From Tunturibacter psychrotolerans (GTDB taxonomy: Bacteria > Acidobacteriota > Terriglobia > Terriglobales > Acidobacteriaceae), in the NCBI RefSeq assembly GCF_040359615.1, contig NZ_CP132942.1, positions 186,001-250,000 on the forward strand: 64,000 bases of DNA, read 5' to 3'. The notes below the pieces were generated by a model. It saw nothing but the letters and a program-made list of their open reading frames with translations. It did not search any database and was not told the DNA's origin. This document shows positions 51,526 to 60,690 of this stretch, piece by piece; position 1 is the stretch's first letter, and every line of letters begins with the position of its first letter. The translations under genes were made by a program, and so were the position numbers.

Positions 51526-51582
51526 GATGAGTGCGTCAGTTTGATGCACTCATCTTGATGTACTCAACTTGATGCACTCACC
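51526..51582. repeat. Three 14-bp tandem repeats with a stem
   Basis: TTGATGCACTCATC, TTGATGTACTCAAC, TTGATGCACTCACC in tandem at 51541-51582; GATGAGTGC (51526-51534) can pair with GCACTCATC (51546-51554). It lies between the convergent MmcQ and DUF5666 genes. Confidence 0.8.
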
Positions 51583-51631
51583 GACAGGCCGCAATGACTT
51601 ATCTGGATACACTTTCAGCTTGATATGGAAC

Positions 51632-53095
51632 CTATTCCGTAACTCCGTCATTGATCTGCGCGCAGTCCATGCGGAGGGTGCCGTTGTCGTTGAACACCAA
51701 CCCGTAAAAGCGAAAGATACTGCCCGCGGCGAGCGAAGCCTTATTGAGCATCTGCGTGTTGTTGTCGGCGTAGACCACAACCGTGTTTGGATTCGTCAGC
51801 AGCGTCGTTTGTCCCGGCTGCACCGCGAATTCGGGGAACAGGTCGTATGGTTGGAGCGTCACCGTGTATTCGGTAAAGCTGCCCTGATTGGAGATCGAAG
51901 TGACCGTGCCGTTGATTGTTTGCGGCCGCAGCACCATGGCGGTCAGTGGGAAATATAGAGGGTCGGGTAAGTTGGCTGTCGCCTGTGTGGTTACCGTCAC
52001 GGCCTGACCCGGTACAACAGTCGCGGAGTTGAAAGTGGGCGTAAAGGGAAGGGACGTAAGATTTTTGTATTGGCCTGACGTCTGGAACTGTGAGTTGTCG
52101 AAATTGACATAGCCAAATCCGCCGAGGCCTGTGGGCAGGTAGCCTTGTTGCGCCTGCCCAATGAGATCCGCGACCGGTGTGGTGTTGGAGACTAGTGTCA
52201 ACGGTCCGCCGGCTACCGTGAGATTTGTCGTTTCCGTACTGATTGCCGAAACCCGCGTAGCCACGAGCGAGCCATCCTGTTGAAGAGCCACGTCCATATC
52301 TACGGGCACTCCCGCGGCAAGCTGGGATGCCCCCGAGATTCCCTGAAGGACGGTGCTGCTATTGAGGCTGACTTGCCACGTTGGCGGTGTCTGGCTGGTC
52401 ACGAGGCCGTTGACCGAAAGCTCGGTCGCGCCTGAGCCGACCGAGCTAATCGTCCCTTCAAGTCCGAGGGCCAACCCGTTTGTGCTGTTAGTTGGTTGTG
52501 CAGCGATAGTCAAAGGAGTGAGGTCGAAAGCTGACGTGACCGGCGGAGCAGATGGAAATTCTGCCGCAGTTGGACATTGCCCGGGGTAGGGGTCCACCTT
52601 TAGGTCAAGAAGCAGCCCCATGGCCGTGCCGTCCACCGTGATGGAATTAGGCAGGTTGATGGTTTCGTTGGCTTCGCTTATAAAATAGTCGGTGTTACTG
52701 GTTCCGGGGTACTGTGCACTGCAAACGTTGGTGGCGCCGCCGTAGGTTGCGCTGGCAGAGACGTAAGTGTCCTGTGGAATGCTTACCGTGGCGATCGGCT
52801 CGACATGGCCATTCAGGTGGATGAACTCTTCGCTAACCGGCGAGGTGAGCACATTAACTGTCTTGCCCGCCTGGTTCGTTAAGGTCAGACTCAAGAGCGT
52901 CGTAGTAAACGCCGATAGTTGGTCGTTCGCCGTGCTCGACGCCAAAATTACGACTCGAGTATTCCCACTCAAAGTTGTGTTTGGTCCGCTGCTACTACAT
53001 CCGGCTATAAGGATTGCGAGCAGGGTTAGAGAACAGGTCCGAATTAATACAGGGAGGAAAGTCCGACGTGAAGGGCAAGGCAGTGTGGCACTCAA
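51632..53095 (-). CDS. DUF5666-type lipoprotein
   Basis: 487 residues. Signal LLAILIAGC with lipobox (Cys33). Two or more beta-rich segments: an N-terminal domain (RVVILASSTANDQLSAF, DTYVSASATY), then DUF5666-like repeats (EGTISSVGSGATELSVNGLVT, NGTVTSISNQGSFTEYTVTL). Surface- or envelope-anchored, ligand unknown. Codons are less G-rich than in neighbours, noticeably less so than purD or the YXWGXW gene. Possibly a more recent arrival. Confidence 0.78.
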   Translation of the reverse strand: MSATLPCPSRRTFLPVLIRTCSLTLLAILIAGCSSSGPNTTLSGNTRVVILASSTANDQLSAFTTTLLSLTLTNQAGKTVNVLTSPVSEEFIHLNGHVEPIATVSIPQDTYVSASATYGGATNVCSAQYPGTSNTDYFISEANETINLPNSITVDGTAMGLLLDLKVDPYPGQCPTAAEFPSAPPVTSAFDLTPLTIAAQPTNSTNGLALGLEGTISSVGSGATELSVNGLVTSQTPPTWQVSLNSSTVLQGISGASQLAAGVPVDMDVALQQDGSLVATRVSAISTETTNLTVAGGPLTLVSNTTPVADLIGQAQQGYLPTGLGGFGYVNFDNSQFQTSGQYKNLTSLPFTPTFNSATVVPGQAVTVTTQATANLPDPLYFPLTAMVLRPQTINGTVTSISNQGSFTEYTVTLQPYDLFPEFAVQPGQTTLLTNPNTVVVYADNNTQMLNKASLAAGSIFRFYGLVFNDNGTLRMDCAQINDGVTE

Positions 53096-53223
53096 GGAAT
53101 ACTCCGAAATTTACAATGAGAAGACGTTTCAATAAGTAGACAACCTTTGATCAGCGCAAGTCTACCCTCCTAAGCTGATTCTCAGCTGTTATTTGACCGT
53201 CAATGTACAGTTGCGGAAGCGGC

Positions 53224-53613
53224 TTATGCTCGGCGACCGTCCGGAGTGAAGATTCCTTCGAAGGCTGGCCAGTAGGCCCAGATGAGGAAGATCTCGAGAA
53301 GAGCGCAGACGACGCCGGGTCCGATTCCTGCGCCTCCGGTCAGGGTCAGGTGGAAGAGCAGGACGTTGACCAGGATGGGACCCAGGATGACGAGTCCGAT
53401 AGGGACGTAGCGGCCGATGAGCAACAGGATTCCGGCGATGGTGTAGAGGATTCCGTGGAAGGTCAACCATCCATGCGCGAACATGATGCCGGCGAGGACG
53501 CCCGCGTCGCCGGGTATCGGCGGATTGGGCATGAAGTGGAAGAAGTTATTGAGCCCAAAAACGAAGAAGACGAGTCCAAGCAGGATGCGGGCGATCAGAA
53601 CAGCTATTTTCAT
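53224..53613 (-). CDS. DoxX-like membrane protein
   Basis: 129 residues, four transmembrane helices (VLIARILLGLVFFVFGLNNFF, GVLAGIMFA, GILYTIAGILLLIG, VICALLEIFLIWAYWP region). Small single-gene member of the DoxX/DoxD clan; proposed redox or envelope roles. Divergent from the SDR at 53704. Confidence 0.82.
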   Translation of the reverse strand: MKIAVLIARILLGLVFFVFGLNNFFHFMPNPPIPGDAGVLAGIMFAHGWLTFHGILYTIAGILLLIGRYVPIGLVILGPILVNVLLFHLTLTGGAGIGPGVVCALLEIFLIWAYWPAFEGIFTPDGRRA

Positions 53614-53703
53614 CAGCGACGAACTCCTTGGGAGTGGATTAGTAGAGAATTCTCTGTGTGTGCTTCAATTGCGTCAAGAAGATTGATTGGATACGTCGAA
53701 TTT

Positions 53704-54507
53704 ATGCTGAATAACGGTAACTCTGGTGTTGCGATGTCGCTGGCTGGTAAGGTTGCCCTGATTACGGGCGGTTCGCGCGGGATTGGAGCGGCGACGGTTC
53801 GGATGTTTCGTCGGGCGGGGGCCAAGGTGGTGTTCAACTACCGCTCTGCGGCGGAGCAGGCTGAGGCGCTGGTGGCGGAGTGCGATGGGAGTGAGGTGTG
53901 TCTTGCGGTTCAGCAGACGCTTGCCACCCCTGAGGATGGTGAGGCGCTGGTGCGCGCTGCTGTAGCGGCGTTCGGGCGAGTTGACTGCGCGATTTTGAAT
54001 CATGGAGTGTGGCCGGCGCATGACGCGCCTATCTCGGAGATGACGAGCGAGCAGTGGCGGACTACGCTGGGTACGAATCTGGATAGCGTGTTTGGTGTGG
54101 TGCGGGCTGCGGTGGCGCAGATGAAGACCCAGCCGCAGGTGGGCTCGGCGCGGGGGCACATTGTTTTGATTAGTTCGACTGCGGGGCAGCGCGGGGAGGC
54201 TTTTCATGCGGACTATGCGGCGACGAAGGGTGCGCTGATCAGCCTGACGAAGAGCCTGTCGACTGAGTTGATTGGTGAGGGGATCTATTGCAACTGCGTT
54301 GCGCCCGGGTGGGTCGCTACGGAGGCAACTGCGGGGGTGCTGAGCGATCCTGAGGTTTCGAAGAAGCTGCTGTCTCTGATTCCGCTGGGGCGTCCGGCGG
54401 ATGTGGATGAGATTGCGGCTCCTGTACTGTTTCTCTGCACACCCTTCGCTGGGTTTATCTCTGGCGAGATCTTTAATGTGAACGGCGGCGCAGTGCTGGC
54501 CGGATGA
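53704..54507 (+). CDS. SDR-family oxidoreductase
   Basis: 267 residues from the ATG at 53704 (or 257 from 53734); the open frame continues upstream antisense to the DoxX gene but is a shadow. TGGSRGIGAATVRMF glycine loop, NHGVWPAHDAP, catalytic Ser in VLISSTAG, YAATK, and NVNGG end. Related to 3-oxoacyl-ACP reductase type. Active-site loop has NHG for the usual NAG. The next gene begins in the ATGA overlap of its stop, so the two are coupled. Confidence 0.86.
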   Translation: MLNNGNSGVAMSLAGKVALITGGSRGIGAATVRMFRRAGAKVVFNYRSAAEQAEALVAECDGSEVCLAVQQTLATPEDGEALVRAAVAAFGRVDCAILNHGVWPAHDAPISEMTSEQWRTTLGTNLDSVFGVVRAAVAQMKTQPQVGSARGHIVLISSTAGQRGEAFHADYAATKGALISLTKSLSTELIGEGIYCNCVAPGWVATEATAGVLSDPEVSKKLLSLIPLGRPADVDEIAAPVLFLCTPFAGFISGEIFNVNGGAVLAG

Positions 54508-55379
54508 GCGGAGCTTCTATGAATCAGGTTGTACTTGGATTGGGCGTCGCGCTTGCTCTTGGTATGGGGTCGGTGAGGCCGCTGTGGTCGCAGGCGAGCG
54601 AGATTCCCAGTGCGGGGCAGGTGGTGCCGAACGGAGAGACTCCAGAGCAACACGGGCGCAAGCTGTTGAAGGAGATGGTTGAGGCGCTGGGTGGGAACGC
54701 GTGGATGAACCGTCGCAATATGCGCGAGCTTGGGCATATTGGCCGGTTCTTCCATGGCACGCCTACGGGGTTGGTGATCGACTTTACTTCGACGCGTCAG
54801 TTTCCGAGTGACAATCGCTTTGACGCGATGCGGGTTGGATTTATTACCGACAAAAGCATTCTTTTTCCGGGGAAGAAGATCGACGTCGTGCAGATATGGA
54901 CGGCGGGTAAGGGGTATGAGGTTACGTACAAGGGTAAAGCTGAGCTGCCGAAAGATCAGGTCGATGATTTTTATCGGCGCCGGGAGCACTCGGTTGAAGC
55001 GGTGGTGAATACGTGGCTGAAGGCTCCGGGCGTGGTGGTGGTTTATGAGGGGACGACGATGGTGGAGCGCAGACTTGCCGAGAAGGTGACGGTGTTGAGT
55101 GACAACAATGACGCGGTGACGATTGAGCTGGATTCGACGTCGCATCTTCCGCTGCGCCGTACGTTTCAGTGGAGGAATGAGACCTTCAAGGACTTTGATG
55201 AAGACGCTGAGGAGTATGCGGATTACCACACGATTCAGGGGTTGCCGACGGCGCTCTCGATCACTCGATACCACAATGGCGACATGGCGAGCCAGACGTT
55301 TTTGCTGAAGGTGGAGTATGACGTCGATGCTGCGCCGGATATGTTCAATCCCGAGGTGTTGTTGAAGAAAAAGCAGTAA
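54504..55379 (+). CDS. Exported outer-membrane-lipoprotein-sorting-like protein
   Basis: 291 residues, signal peptide (VVLGLGVALALGMGSVRPLWSQ). The mature part has alternating beta strands (GLVIDFTSTRQF, VQIWTAGKGYEVTY, LSDNNDAVTIELDSTSHLPLRRTFQW), reminiscent of the LolA/LolB-like half-barrel, and EDAEEYADYHTIQGLPTALSITRY. No lipobox. Overlaps the SDR stop by 4 bp. Function unknown, perhaps lipid- or lipoprotein-related. Confidence 0.62.
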   Translation: MSGASMNQVVLGLGVALALGMGSVRPLWSQASEIPSAGQVVPNGETPEQHGRKLLKEMVEALGGNAWMNRRNMRELGHIGRFFHGTPTGLVIDFTSTRQFPSDNRFDAMRVGFITDKSILFPGKKIDVVQIWTAGKGYEVTYKGKAELPKDQVDDFYRRREHSVEAVVNTWLKAPGVVVVYEGTTMVERRLAEKVTVLSDNNDAVTIELDSTSHLPLRRTFQWRNETFKDFDEDAEEYADYHTIQGLPTALSITRYHNGDMASQTFLLKVEYDVDAAPDMFNPEVLLKKKQ

Positions 55380-55427
55380 GGACGGCCGGGCCTGAGTGGA
55401 CTCTCTGCAGATAAAAGGAGCTATGCG

Positions 55428-56483
55428 ATGAAACGGAAGTTTGCGAATATTCTCGAGACCGTTGGAAATACGCCTGTGGTGCGGATTAATAAGCTGGCGC
55501 CGGCGGGAGTGGATCTGTTTGTTAAGGTTGAAGCGTTCAACCCGTTGGGGTCGGTGAAGGACCGGCTGGCGCTGGGTGTGATCGAGGACGCTGAGCGGAC
55601 GGGGGCGTTGAAGCCGGGGCAGACGGTGATCGAGGCGACGAGCGGGAATACGGGCATCGGGCTGGCGATGGTGTGCGCGCAGAAGGGGTATCCGCTGGTG
55701 GTGGTGATGTCGGAGACGTTCAGCGTTGAACGGCGAAAGCTGATGAGGTTTCTGGGTGCGAAGGTGGTGCTGACTCCGGCTGCGGAACGGGGGTTGGGGA
55801 TGGTGAAGAAGACGAATGAGCTGGCGGAGAAGCATGGCTGGTTTCGGACGCGGCAATTTGAGAATGAGGCGAATGCGGATATGCACTCGCGTACGACGGC
55901 ACAGGAGATTCTGAGGGATTTCGAGGGCGACCGGCTGGATTATTGGGTGACTGGGTTTGGCACGGGGGGAACGCTGAAGGGCGTGGCGCGCGTGTTGGCG
56001 GAGAAGAGGCCGGAGACGAAGATTGTGGTGTGCGAGCCGGAGGTGGCAGCGATGATCTCGAGTGGGGCTGCGCAGCCGCGGAATGCGGATGGAACTCCGT
56101 CGGCGGGGCACCCGGCTTGGACTCCGCACCCGCAGCAGGGGTGGAGCCCGGATTTTATTTCGAGCCTTACACAGGATGCGATCGATTCGCATCGCATCAG
56201 CCAGGTGCTGCGAGTGGAGAACGCTGAGGCGATGCGGTGGAGCAAGGAGCTGGCTCTGAAAGAGGGGATCTTCGTGGGGATTACTTCTGGGGCGACCTTT
56301 GCAGGGGCGCTGCGGGTGTGTGCAGAGGCGCCGAAGGGGTCGGCCGTGCTGTGCATGCTGCCGGATACGGGGGAGCGGTATTTGAGCACGCCGCTGTTTG
56401 CGGATATCGCGGTGGATATGACGCCGGAGGAGCTGGAGATTGCTCGGTCCACTCCTGGGGCGCAGCTTCAACCGGCGGGGTGA
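55428..56483 (+). CDS. cysK: Cysteine synthase A-type enzyme
   Basis: 351 residues. Fold-type II PLP: LGSVKDRLA (PLP Lys), EATSGNTGIGLA, GFGTGGTLKG, GITSGATFAGAL. It carries a ~25-residue insertion (GAAQPRNADGTPS ... GWSPDF) before the last domain, which is longer than in E. coli CysK. Makes cysteine from O-acetylserine and sulfide. No neighbouring sulfur genes. Confidence 0.94.
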   Translation: MKRKFANILETVGNTPVVRINKLAPAGVDLFVKVEAFNPLGSVKDRLALGVIEDAERTGALKPGQTVIEATSGNTGIGLAMVCAQKGYPLVVVMSETFSVERRKLMRFLGAKVVLTPAAERGLGMVKKTNELAEKHGWFRTRQFENEANADMHSRTTAQEILRDFEGDRLDYWVTGFGTGGTLKGVARVLAEKRPETKIVVCEPEVAAMISSGAAQPRNADGTPSAGHPAWTPHPQQGWSPDFISSLTQDAIDSHRISQVLRVENAEAMRWSKELALKEGIFVGITSGATFAGALRVCAEAPKGSAVLCMLPDTGERYLSTPLFADIAVDMTPEELEIARSTPGAQLQPAG

Positions 56484-56549
56484 GGCGAGGTTGTTTGTAG
56501 GGCGCTTTCGTCCGGTTGGCGTGCTTCGGCGTTTATACTCATCTTTGCT

Positions 56550-57071
56550 ATGAGCGAGACTACGACCGATCAGATTGCCGACGAACAACCTGCGCAGCGC
56601 ACTACGATGGACATCCTCGAGATTATGTCCCTGCTGCCGCACCGCTACCCCTTTTTGTTGATCGACCGCGTGGTCGAGATGGAGCGGAAGCAGCGCATTG
56701 TCGCGATCAAGAATGTGACGATCAACGAGCCGCATTTTCAGGGGCACTTTCCTGACTACCCGATTATGCCTGGTGTGTTGATGGTGGAGGCGATTGCGCA
56801 GACGGGCGGAGCGTTGCTACTGAATGAGATTCCTGATCGCGACTCGAAGCTGATGGTGTTTACGGGGATTGAGAATGCACGGTTTCGCCGGCCGGTGGTG
56901 CCGGGGGATCAGCTTCGCATTGAGGTGACGGTGCTGCAGTGGAGAAGCCGCGCGGTGAAGATGCTGGGGAATATCACTGTGGATGGGAAGCTGGTTTGCG
57001 ATGCCACGGTGATGTGCCAAGTGGTTCCGCGGGTTGTGAAGAAAGCGACGACCGAGGCACCGTCAGAGTGA
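56550..57071 (+). CDS. fabZ: 3-hydroxyacyl-ACP dehydratase FabZ
   Basis: 173 residues. Hot-dog fold with LLPHRYPFLLIDRVVE (active-site His), FQGHFPDYPIMPGVLMVEAIAQTGG (Glu). The stop TGA overlaps the GTG start of lpxA (GTGA), the normal fabZ-lpxA coupling that balances phospholipid and lipid A synthesis. Confidence 0.95.
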   Translation: MSETTTDQIADEQPAQRTTMDILEIMSLLPHRYPFLLIDRVVEMERKQRIVAIKNVTINEPHFQGHFPDYPIMPGVLMVEAIAQTGGALLLNEIPDRDSKLMVFTGIENARFRRPVVPGDQLRIEVTVLQWRSRAVKMLGNITVDGKLVCDATVMCQVVPRVVKKATTEAPSE

Positions 57072-57853
57072 GCATTCATCCCACAGCGATCGTTGCGGCG
57101 GGGGCGAAGATTCCTGCGAGCTGTATGGTGGGACCTTACTGCACGGTGGGGCCTGATGTCGCGCTCGGGGAAGAGTGCGAGCTGGTTTCGCATGTGGTGC
57201 TTGACGGGCATCTGACGATGGGCCGGCGGAACCGAATCTTTTCGTTTGCGTGCGTCGGGATTTCGCCACAGGATCTGAAGTATGCAGGGGAGCCAACCGC
57301 TGTTGAGATCGGCGATGACAATACCATTCGCGAGTATGTGACGATTTCGCGTGGGACCAAGGGCGGCGGAGGAGTGACGAGGGTGGGGAATGACTGCCTG
57401 ATCATGGCCTATACCCACATTGGACACGACTCGACGATTGGGACAGGGTGCATTCTTGCGAATGCTGCCACGCTGGCGGGCCATGTGACGGTTGAGGATT
57501 ACGCGAGCGTGGGCGCACTTTGTCCGGTGCACCAGTTCTGTCGTATCGGCAAGTACGCTTATATTGGCGGCGGAACGACGATTACGCAGGATGTACTTCC
57601 CTATTCGTTGACCTCGATTGAGCGGAACAATCACGCTTACGGGCTGAATAAAGTGGGTCTGGAGCGGAAGGGCTTCACGCCGGAACAGTTGAAGGAGCTG
57701 CGCGCAGCGTATCGCACGCTGATCGCGTCGAAACTTAACATTTCCGATGCGCTGGCGGCGATTCGCAAGACGATCGCTTCCGGCGGCGCGGGCGAACACG
57801 TCGTTTACCTCGCCGACTTTATTGCAAGCAGCGAGCGAGGCATCATCAAATAG
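57068..57853 (+). CDS. lpxA: UDP-N-acetylglucosamine acyltransferase LpxA
   Basis: 261 residues from a GTG at 57068 (SIHPTAIV), overlapping fabZ by 4 bp; upstream reading is fabZ in another frame. Hexapeptide beta-helix throughout, with the catalytic His in MAYTHIGHDSTIG and the C-terminal helices FTPEQLKELRAAYRTL. First step of lipid A. LpxA, FabZ and LpxI show that the organism makes lipopolysaccharide. Confidence 0.95.
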   Translation: MSIHPTAIVAAGAKIPASCMVGPYCTVGPDVALGEECELVSHVVLDGHLTMGRRNRIFSFACVGISPQDLKYAGEPTAVEIGDDNTIREYVTISRGTKGGGGVTRVGNDCLIMAYTHIGHDSTIGTGCILANAATLAGHVTVEDYASVGALCPVHQFCRIGKYAYIGGGTTITQDVLPYSLTSIERNNHAYGLNKVGLERKGFTPEQLKELRAAYRTLIASKLNISDALAAIRKTIASGGAGEHVVYLADFIASSERGIIK

Positions 57854-57903
57854 GTATGTTGGTTGGGTTTGGCTTACAGAATTAGATTGGAGTTTGTCCA
57901 CTT

Positions 57904-59055
57904 ATGATCTCGTCGGTTCCGGCTCGTCTTCTCTTCGCTGCTTCCCTTTTTGTGGCAGGCTTTTCTTCTGTGGACGCACAAGCTCAGACGGCTGCTCCTG
58001 TGCGTGTCGCCATTGTTGGGCTGGTTCATGGCCATGTCCAAGGCTTTCTACATAATCTTGCCGCGCATCCTGAGATTGCTCTGGTGGGCATCTCTGACCC
58101 TGATGCCGCGCTGCGCCAAAAATATATCGCGAAGACACACCTGTCGGGGGACCTGTTCTTTGCGACTGAAGCAGAGATGCTGAAGAAGACGCAGCCGCAG
58201 GCGATCCTTGTCTACACGTCGATTGCGGGCCATCGAGCCGCTATTGAAGAGGCTGCGCCTCTGCACATAGCCGCCATGGTGGAGAAGCCGCTGGCGACTA
58301 CGGTTGAAGATGCACTTGCCATCCAGGCGCTTTCGGAGAGGTACAACGTTCCCGTTCTGACGAACTACGAGACGACCTGGTACAACTCGAATACCGCAGC
58401 GGTAAAGATGCTGGAAGAGGGGAAGATCGGCGATTTGCGCAAGCTAGTCGTTCACGACGGGCACGAGGGACCCAAGGAGATTCATGTCGATCCTGAGTTT
58501 TTCGACTGGCTGACTGACCCAAAACTGAACGGCGCTGGTGCGATGTTTGATTTTGGCTGCTATGGGGCCGATCTTGCGACATGGATCATGCATGGGGAGC
58601 TTCCGACGACTGTAACTGCGGTCGCGTTGCAGTTGAAGCCGCAGATTTATCCGAATGTGGATGACGACAGCACGATCGTCCTCACTTATCCGCACGCGCA
58701 GGCGATTCTTCAGGGTTCGTGGAACTGGCCGTTTGCGCGGAAGGATATGGAGGTCTATGGTGCCACAGGCTATGTCGATACGCTTTATGAGGATGCCGGG
58801 CCGGGTGTAAAGCTTCGCATGCGTCTGACTGGAGAAAAAGCTGAGCATGTTGAGACAGCGCCTGCGCTGACGGCGCCGCAGAATGATTCGCTGAACTATC
58901 TTGCTGCTGTTCTTGGCGGGAGCCTGAAGCCGCAGCATGATCTGACGTCGCTCGATACCAACATCGTGGTGGTTCGCATACTCGATGCGGCGCGGCGCTC
59001 TGCTCAGACGGGAAAGACGATCTACCTTGCTCGCGAAGTCGCGGCAGCGAAGTAG
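57904..59055 (+). CDS. Exported Gfo/Idh/MocA-family oxidoreductase
   Basis: 383 residues. A signal peptide (ARLLFAASLFVAGFSSVDAQ) precedes a Rossmann domain (VRVAIVGLVHGHVQGFL) and a C-terminal Gfo/Idh fold, with EKPLATT typical of the family. The Rossmann glycine motif is GLVHGH rather than GxGxxG, so cofactor use is uncertain. It sits between lpxA and lpxI, but export makes a lipid A precursor substrate in the cytoplasm unlikely. Possibly a sugar oxidoreductase of the glycoside-degrading kind. Confidence 0.84.
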   Translation: MISSVPARLLFAASLFVAGFSSVDAQAQTAAPVRVAIVGLVHGHVQGFLHNLAAHPEIALVGISDPDAALRQKYIAKTHLSGDLFFATEAEMLKKTQPQAILVYTSIAGHRAAIEEAAPLHIAAMVEKPLATTVEDALAIQALSERYNVPVLTNYETTWYNSNTAAVKMLEEGKIGDLRKLVVHDGHEGPKEIHVDPEFFDWLTDPKLNGAGAMFDFGCYGADLATWIMHGELPTTVTAVALQLKPQIYPNVDDDSTIVLTYPHAQAILQGSWNWPFARKDMEVYGATGYVDTLYEDAGPGVKLRMRLTGEKAEHVETAPALTAPQNDSLNYLAAVLGGSLKPQHDLTSLDTNIVVVRILDAARRSAQTGKTIYLAREVAAAK

Positions 59056-59066
59056 GGATATTTCAC

Positions 59067-59939
59067 GTGACCATGAGCGGACAAGATCAAGTCGAAAAGC
59101 TTGGACTCATTGCTGGGAACGGGCGCTTTCCGTTTCTTTTGCTGGATGCTGCGCGTGCGAATGGCTTGCAGGTTGTCGTTGCGGCGATCAATGAAGAGAC
59201 CGATCCCGAGATGAACGATCGCGCGGCGGCGGATTCTGGTATTCGCGTTCACTGGCTGTCGCTGGGCGAGTTGTCGAAGCTGATCGACACTTTACGTGGT
59301 GAGGGCATTACACGTGCCGTGATGGCTGGACAGGTAAAACACAAGCAGATCTTTTCCAGTATTCGACCGGACTGGAGACTTGCGAAGCTGCTGCTGAGCC
59401 TGCGTACTCGCAACACTGACATGCTGCTGGGTGCGATCGCGAAGGTGCTTGGAGATGAGGGGATTGAATTGATCTCCTCGACGCAGTATCTTGAGCCGCT
59501 GTTGGCGAAGGCTGGGGTGCTGACTCGCCGGCAGCCCGATGGGGAAGAGCTGAAGGATATTGCGTACGGGCGAACTGTTGCGCAGGCTATCGCTACATAC
59601 GATCTCGGGCAGACGGTGGTGGTCGCGGCGCAGGCTTGCGTTGCGGTGGAGGCGATGGAAGGGACCGACGCTACGATCTCTCGCGCGGGCGAGTTATTTC
59701 GCACACTCGATTCGGGGGGTGAGACGACTCTTCGTCGTGCTCTCACTGTCGTCAAAGTGGCCAAGCCCAATCAGGACATGCGCTTTGACGTACCCGTGGT
59801 GGGCGTTGCGACCATCGAGGCGATGAAGGCCGCGGGCGCCACCTGTCTCGCAGTTGAAGCGGAGAGAACCCTGATGTTCGATCCGGAAGCGATTCTGAAG
59901 ACGGCGGATGAGGCCGGTATTTCCATTATCGCGAAGTAA
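59067..59939 (+). CDS. lpxI: UDP-2,3-diacylglucosamine diphosphatase LpxI
   Basis: 290 residues from a GTG at 59067 with AGGGA eight bases upstream; an ATG six bases on is possible. LpxI family: LGLIAGNGRFPFLLLDAAR (11-29), VMAGQVKHKQIFSSIRPDW, GDEGIELISSTQYLEPLL, and the C-terminal DVPVVGVATIEAMKAAG, AVEAERTLMFD. It produces lipid X in bacteria lacking LpxH. Twelve bases after the Gfo/Idh gene. Confidence 0.93.
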   Translation: MTMSGQDQVEKLGLIAGNGRFPFLLLDAARANGLQVVVAAINEETDPEMNDRAAADSGIRVHWLSLGELSKLIDTLRGEGITRAVMAGQVKHKQIFSSIRPDWRLAKLLLSLRTRNTDMLLGAIAKVLGDEGIELISSTQYLEPLLAKAGVLTRRQPDGEELKDIAYGRTVAQAIATYDLGQTVVVAAQACVAVEAMEGTDATISRAGELFRTLDSGGETTLRRALTVVKVAKPNQDMRFDVPVVGVATIEAMKAAGATCLAVEAERTLMFDPEAILKTADEAGISIIAK

Positions 59940-60065
59940 AGATATTGTCACGAAGCTGTAAAGAGAGGGGCCGGAGCGATAAAATTGCAACGCAGCATAC
60001 GGTCTTCGAGACTTTCGCGGCTTTCACTCGTCCACAGATAACAGAACCACATAAGGGGAATCACC

Positions 60066-60614
60066 ATGCGCAAAGCAGTTTGGATCGCAGCAATCATCGG
60101 CGTAGCAACAGCGTGCGGCATAGGCATCAGGGCCCATGCGGCGCCTGCGGCAGACACAATACAGGCTGGAGCCGTGGCGCCTAACTTTACCCTGCCCTCG
60201 CAGGAGGACAAGCCGGTTAGTCTGACCGACTACAAGGGGAAATGGGTTGTGCTGTACTTCTACCCTAAGGACCAGACCACCGGCTGCACCATTGAAGCGC
60301 ACAACTTCCAACGCGACATCGCCAAGTATGACGCGGCGAACGCGGTGGTTCTTGGTGTGAGCCTGGATACGGTCGAAGGGCACAAGACCTGGTGCTCGAA
60401 GGATACGTTCAGCTTCAAGCTGCTCGCCGATCCGGATCACAAGGTCGTCGACATGTACGGCGTTCCGGTGAAGAACTATGGCGTGATGAAGTTCGCCAAC
60501 CGCGAGACGTTCCTGATTTCGCCGGATGGCAAGGTCGTTAAGGTCTGGGAGAAGGTCGATCCGAACGTTCACAGCACGGAAGTTCTTGCTGAGATCAGCG
60601 CTAACAAGAAGTAG
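60066..60614 (+). CDS. Exported peroxiredoxin, Bcp-like
   Basis: 182 residues. Signal peptide (VWIAAIIGVATACGIGIRAHA); then the thioredoxin fold APNFTLPSQEDKPVSLTDYKG, YFYPKDQTTGCTIEAHNF (peroxidatic Cys in TTGC, where Bcp usually has TPGC), HKTWCSKD with a second Cys. AAGGGG lies eight bases before the ATG. Removes peroxides in the periplasm. A strong terminator follows. Confidence 0.9.
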   Translation: MRKAVWIAAIIGVATACGIGIRAHAAPAADTIQAGAVAPNFTLPSQEDKPVSLTDYKGKWVVLYFYPKDQTTGCTIEAHNFQRDIAKYDAANAVVLGVSLDTVEGHKTWCSKDTFSFKLLADPDHKVVDMYGVPVKNYGVMKFANRETFLISPDGKVVKVWEKVDPNVHSTEVLAEISANKK

Positions 60615-60636
60615 ATATTTATCAGCAGACGCAAAA

Positions 60637-60674
60637 AGGCCCGGGCTCTCAATTGAGGAGTCCGGGCCTATTTG
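60637..60674 (+). terminator. Intrinsic terminator
   Basis: AGGCCCGG (60637-60644) pairs with CCGGGCCT (60662-60669), extended by inner pairs; then ATTTG, and A-tract before. Ends the peroxiredoxin transcript and faces the H1-like gene. Confidence 0.8.
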
Positions 60675-60690
60675 CTTGCCTGGAGAGTGC

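Noticed and set aside
57904..59055. GnnA (UDP-GlcNAc 3-dehydrogenase) as identity of the Gfo/Idh gene beside lpxA
   Set aside because: It has a signal peptide, an atypical glycine motif and no GnnB aminotransferase neighbour; a cytoplasmic nucleotide-sugar role is unlikely.
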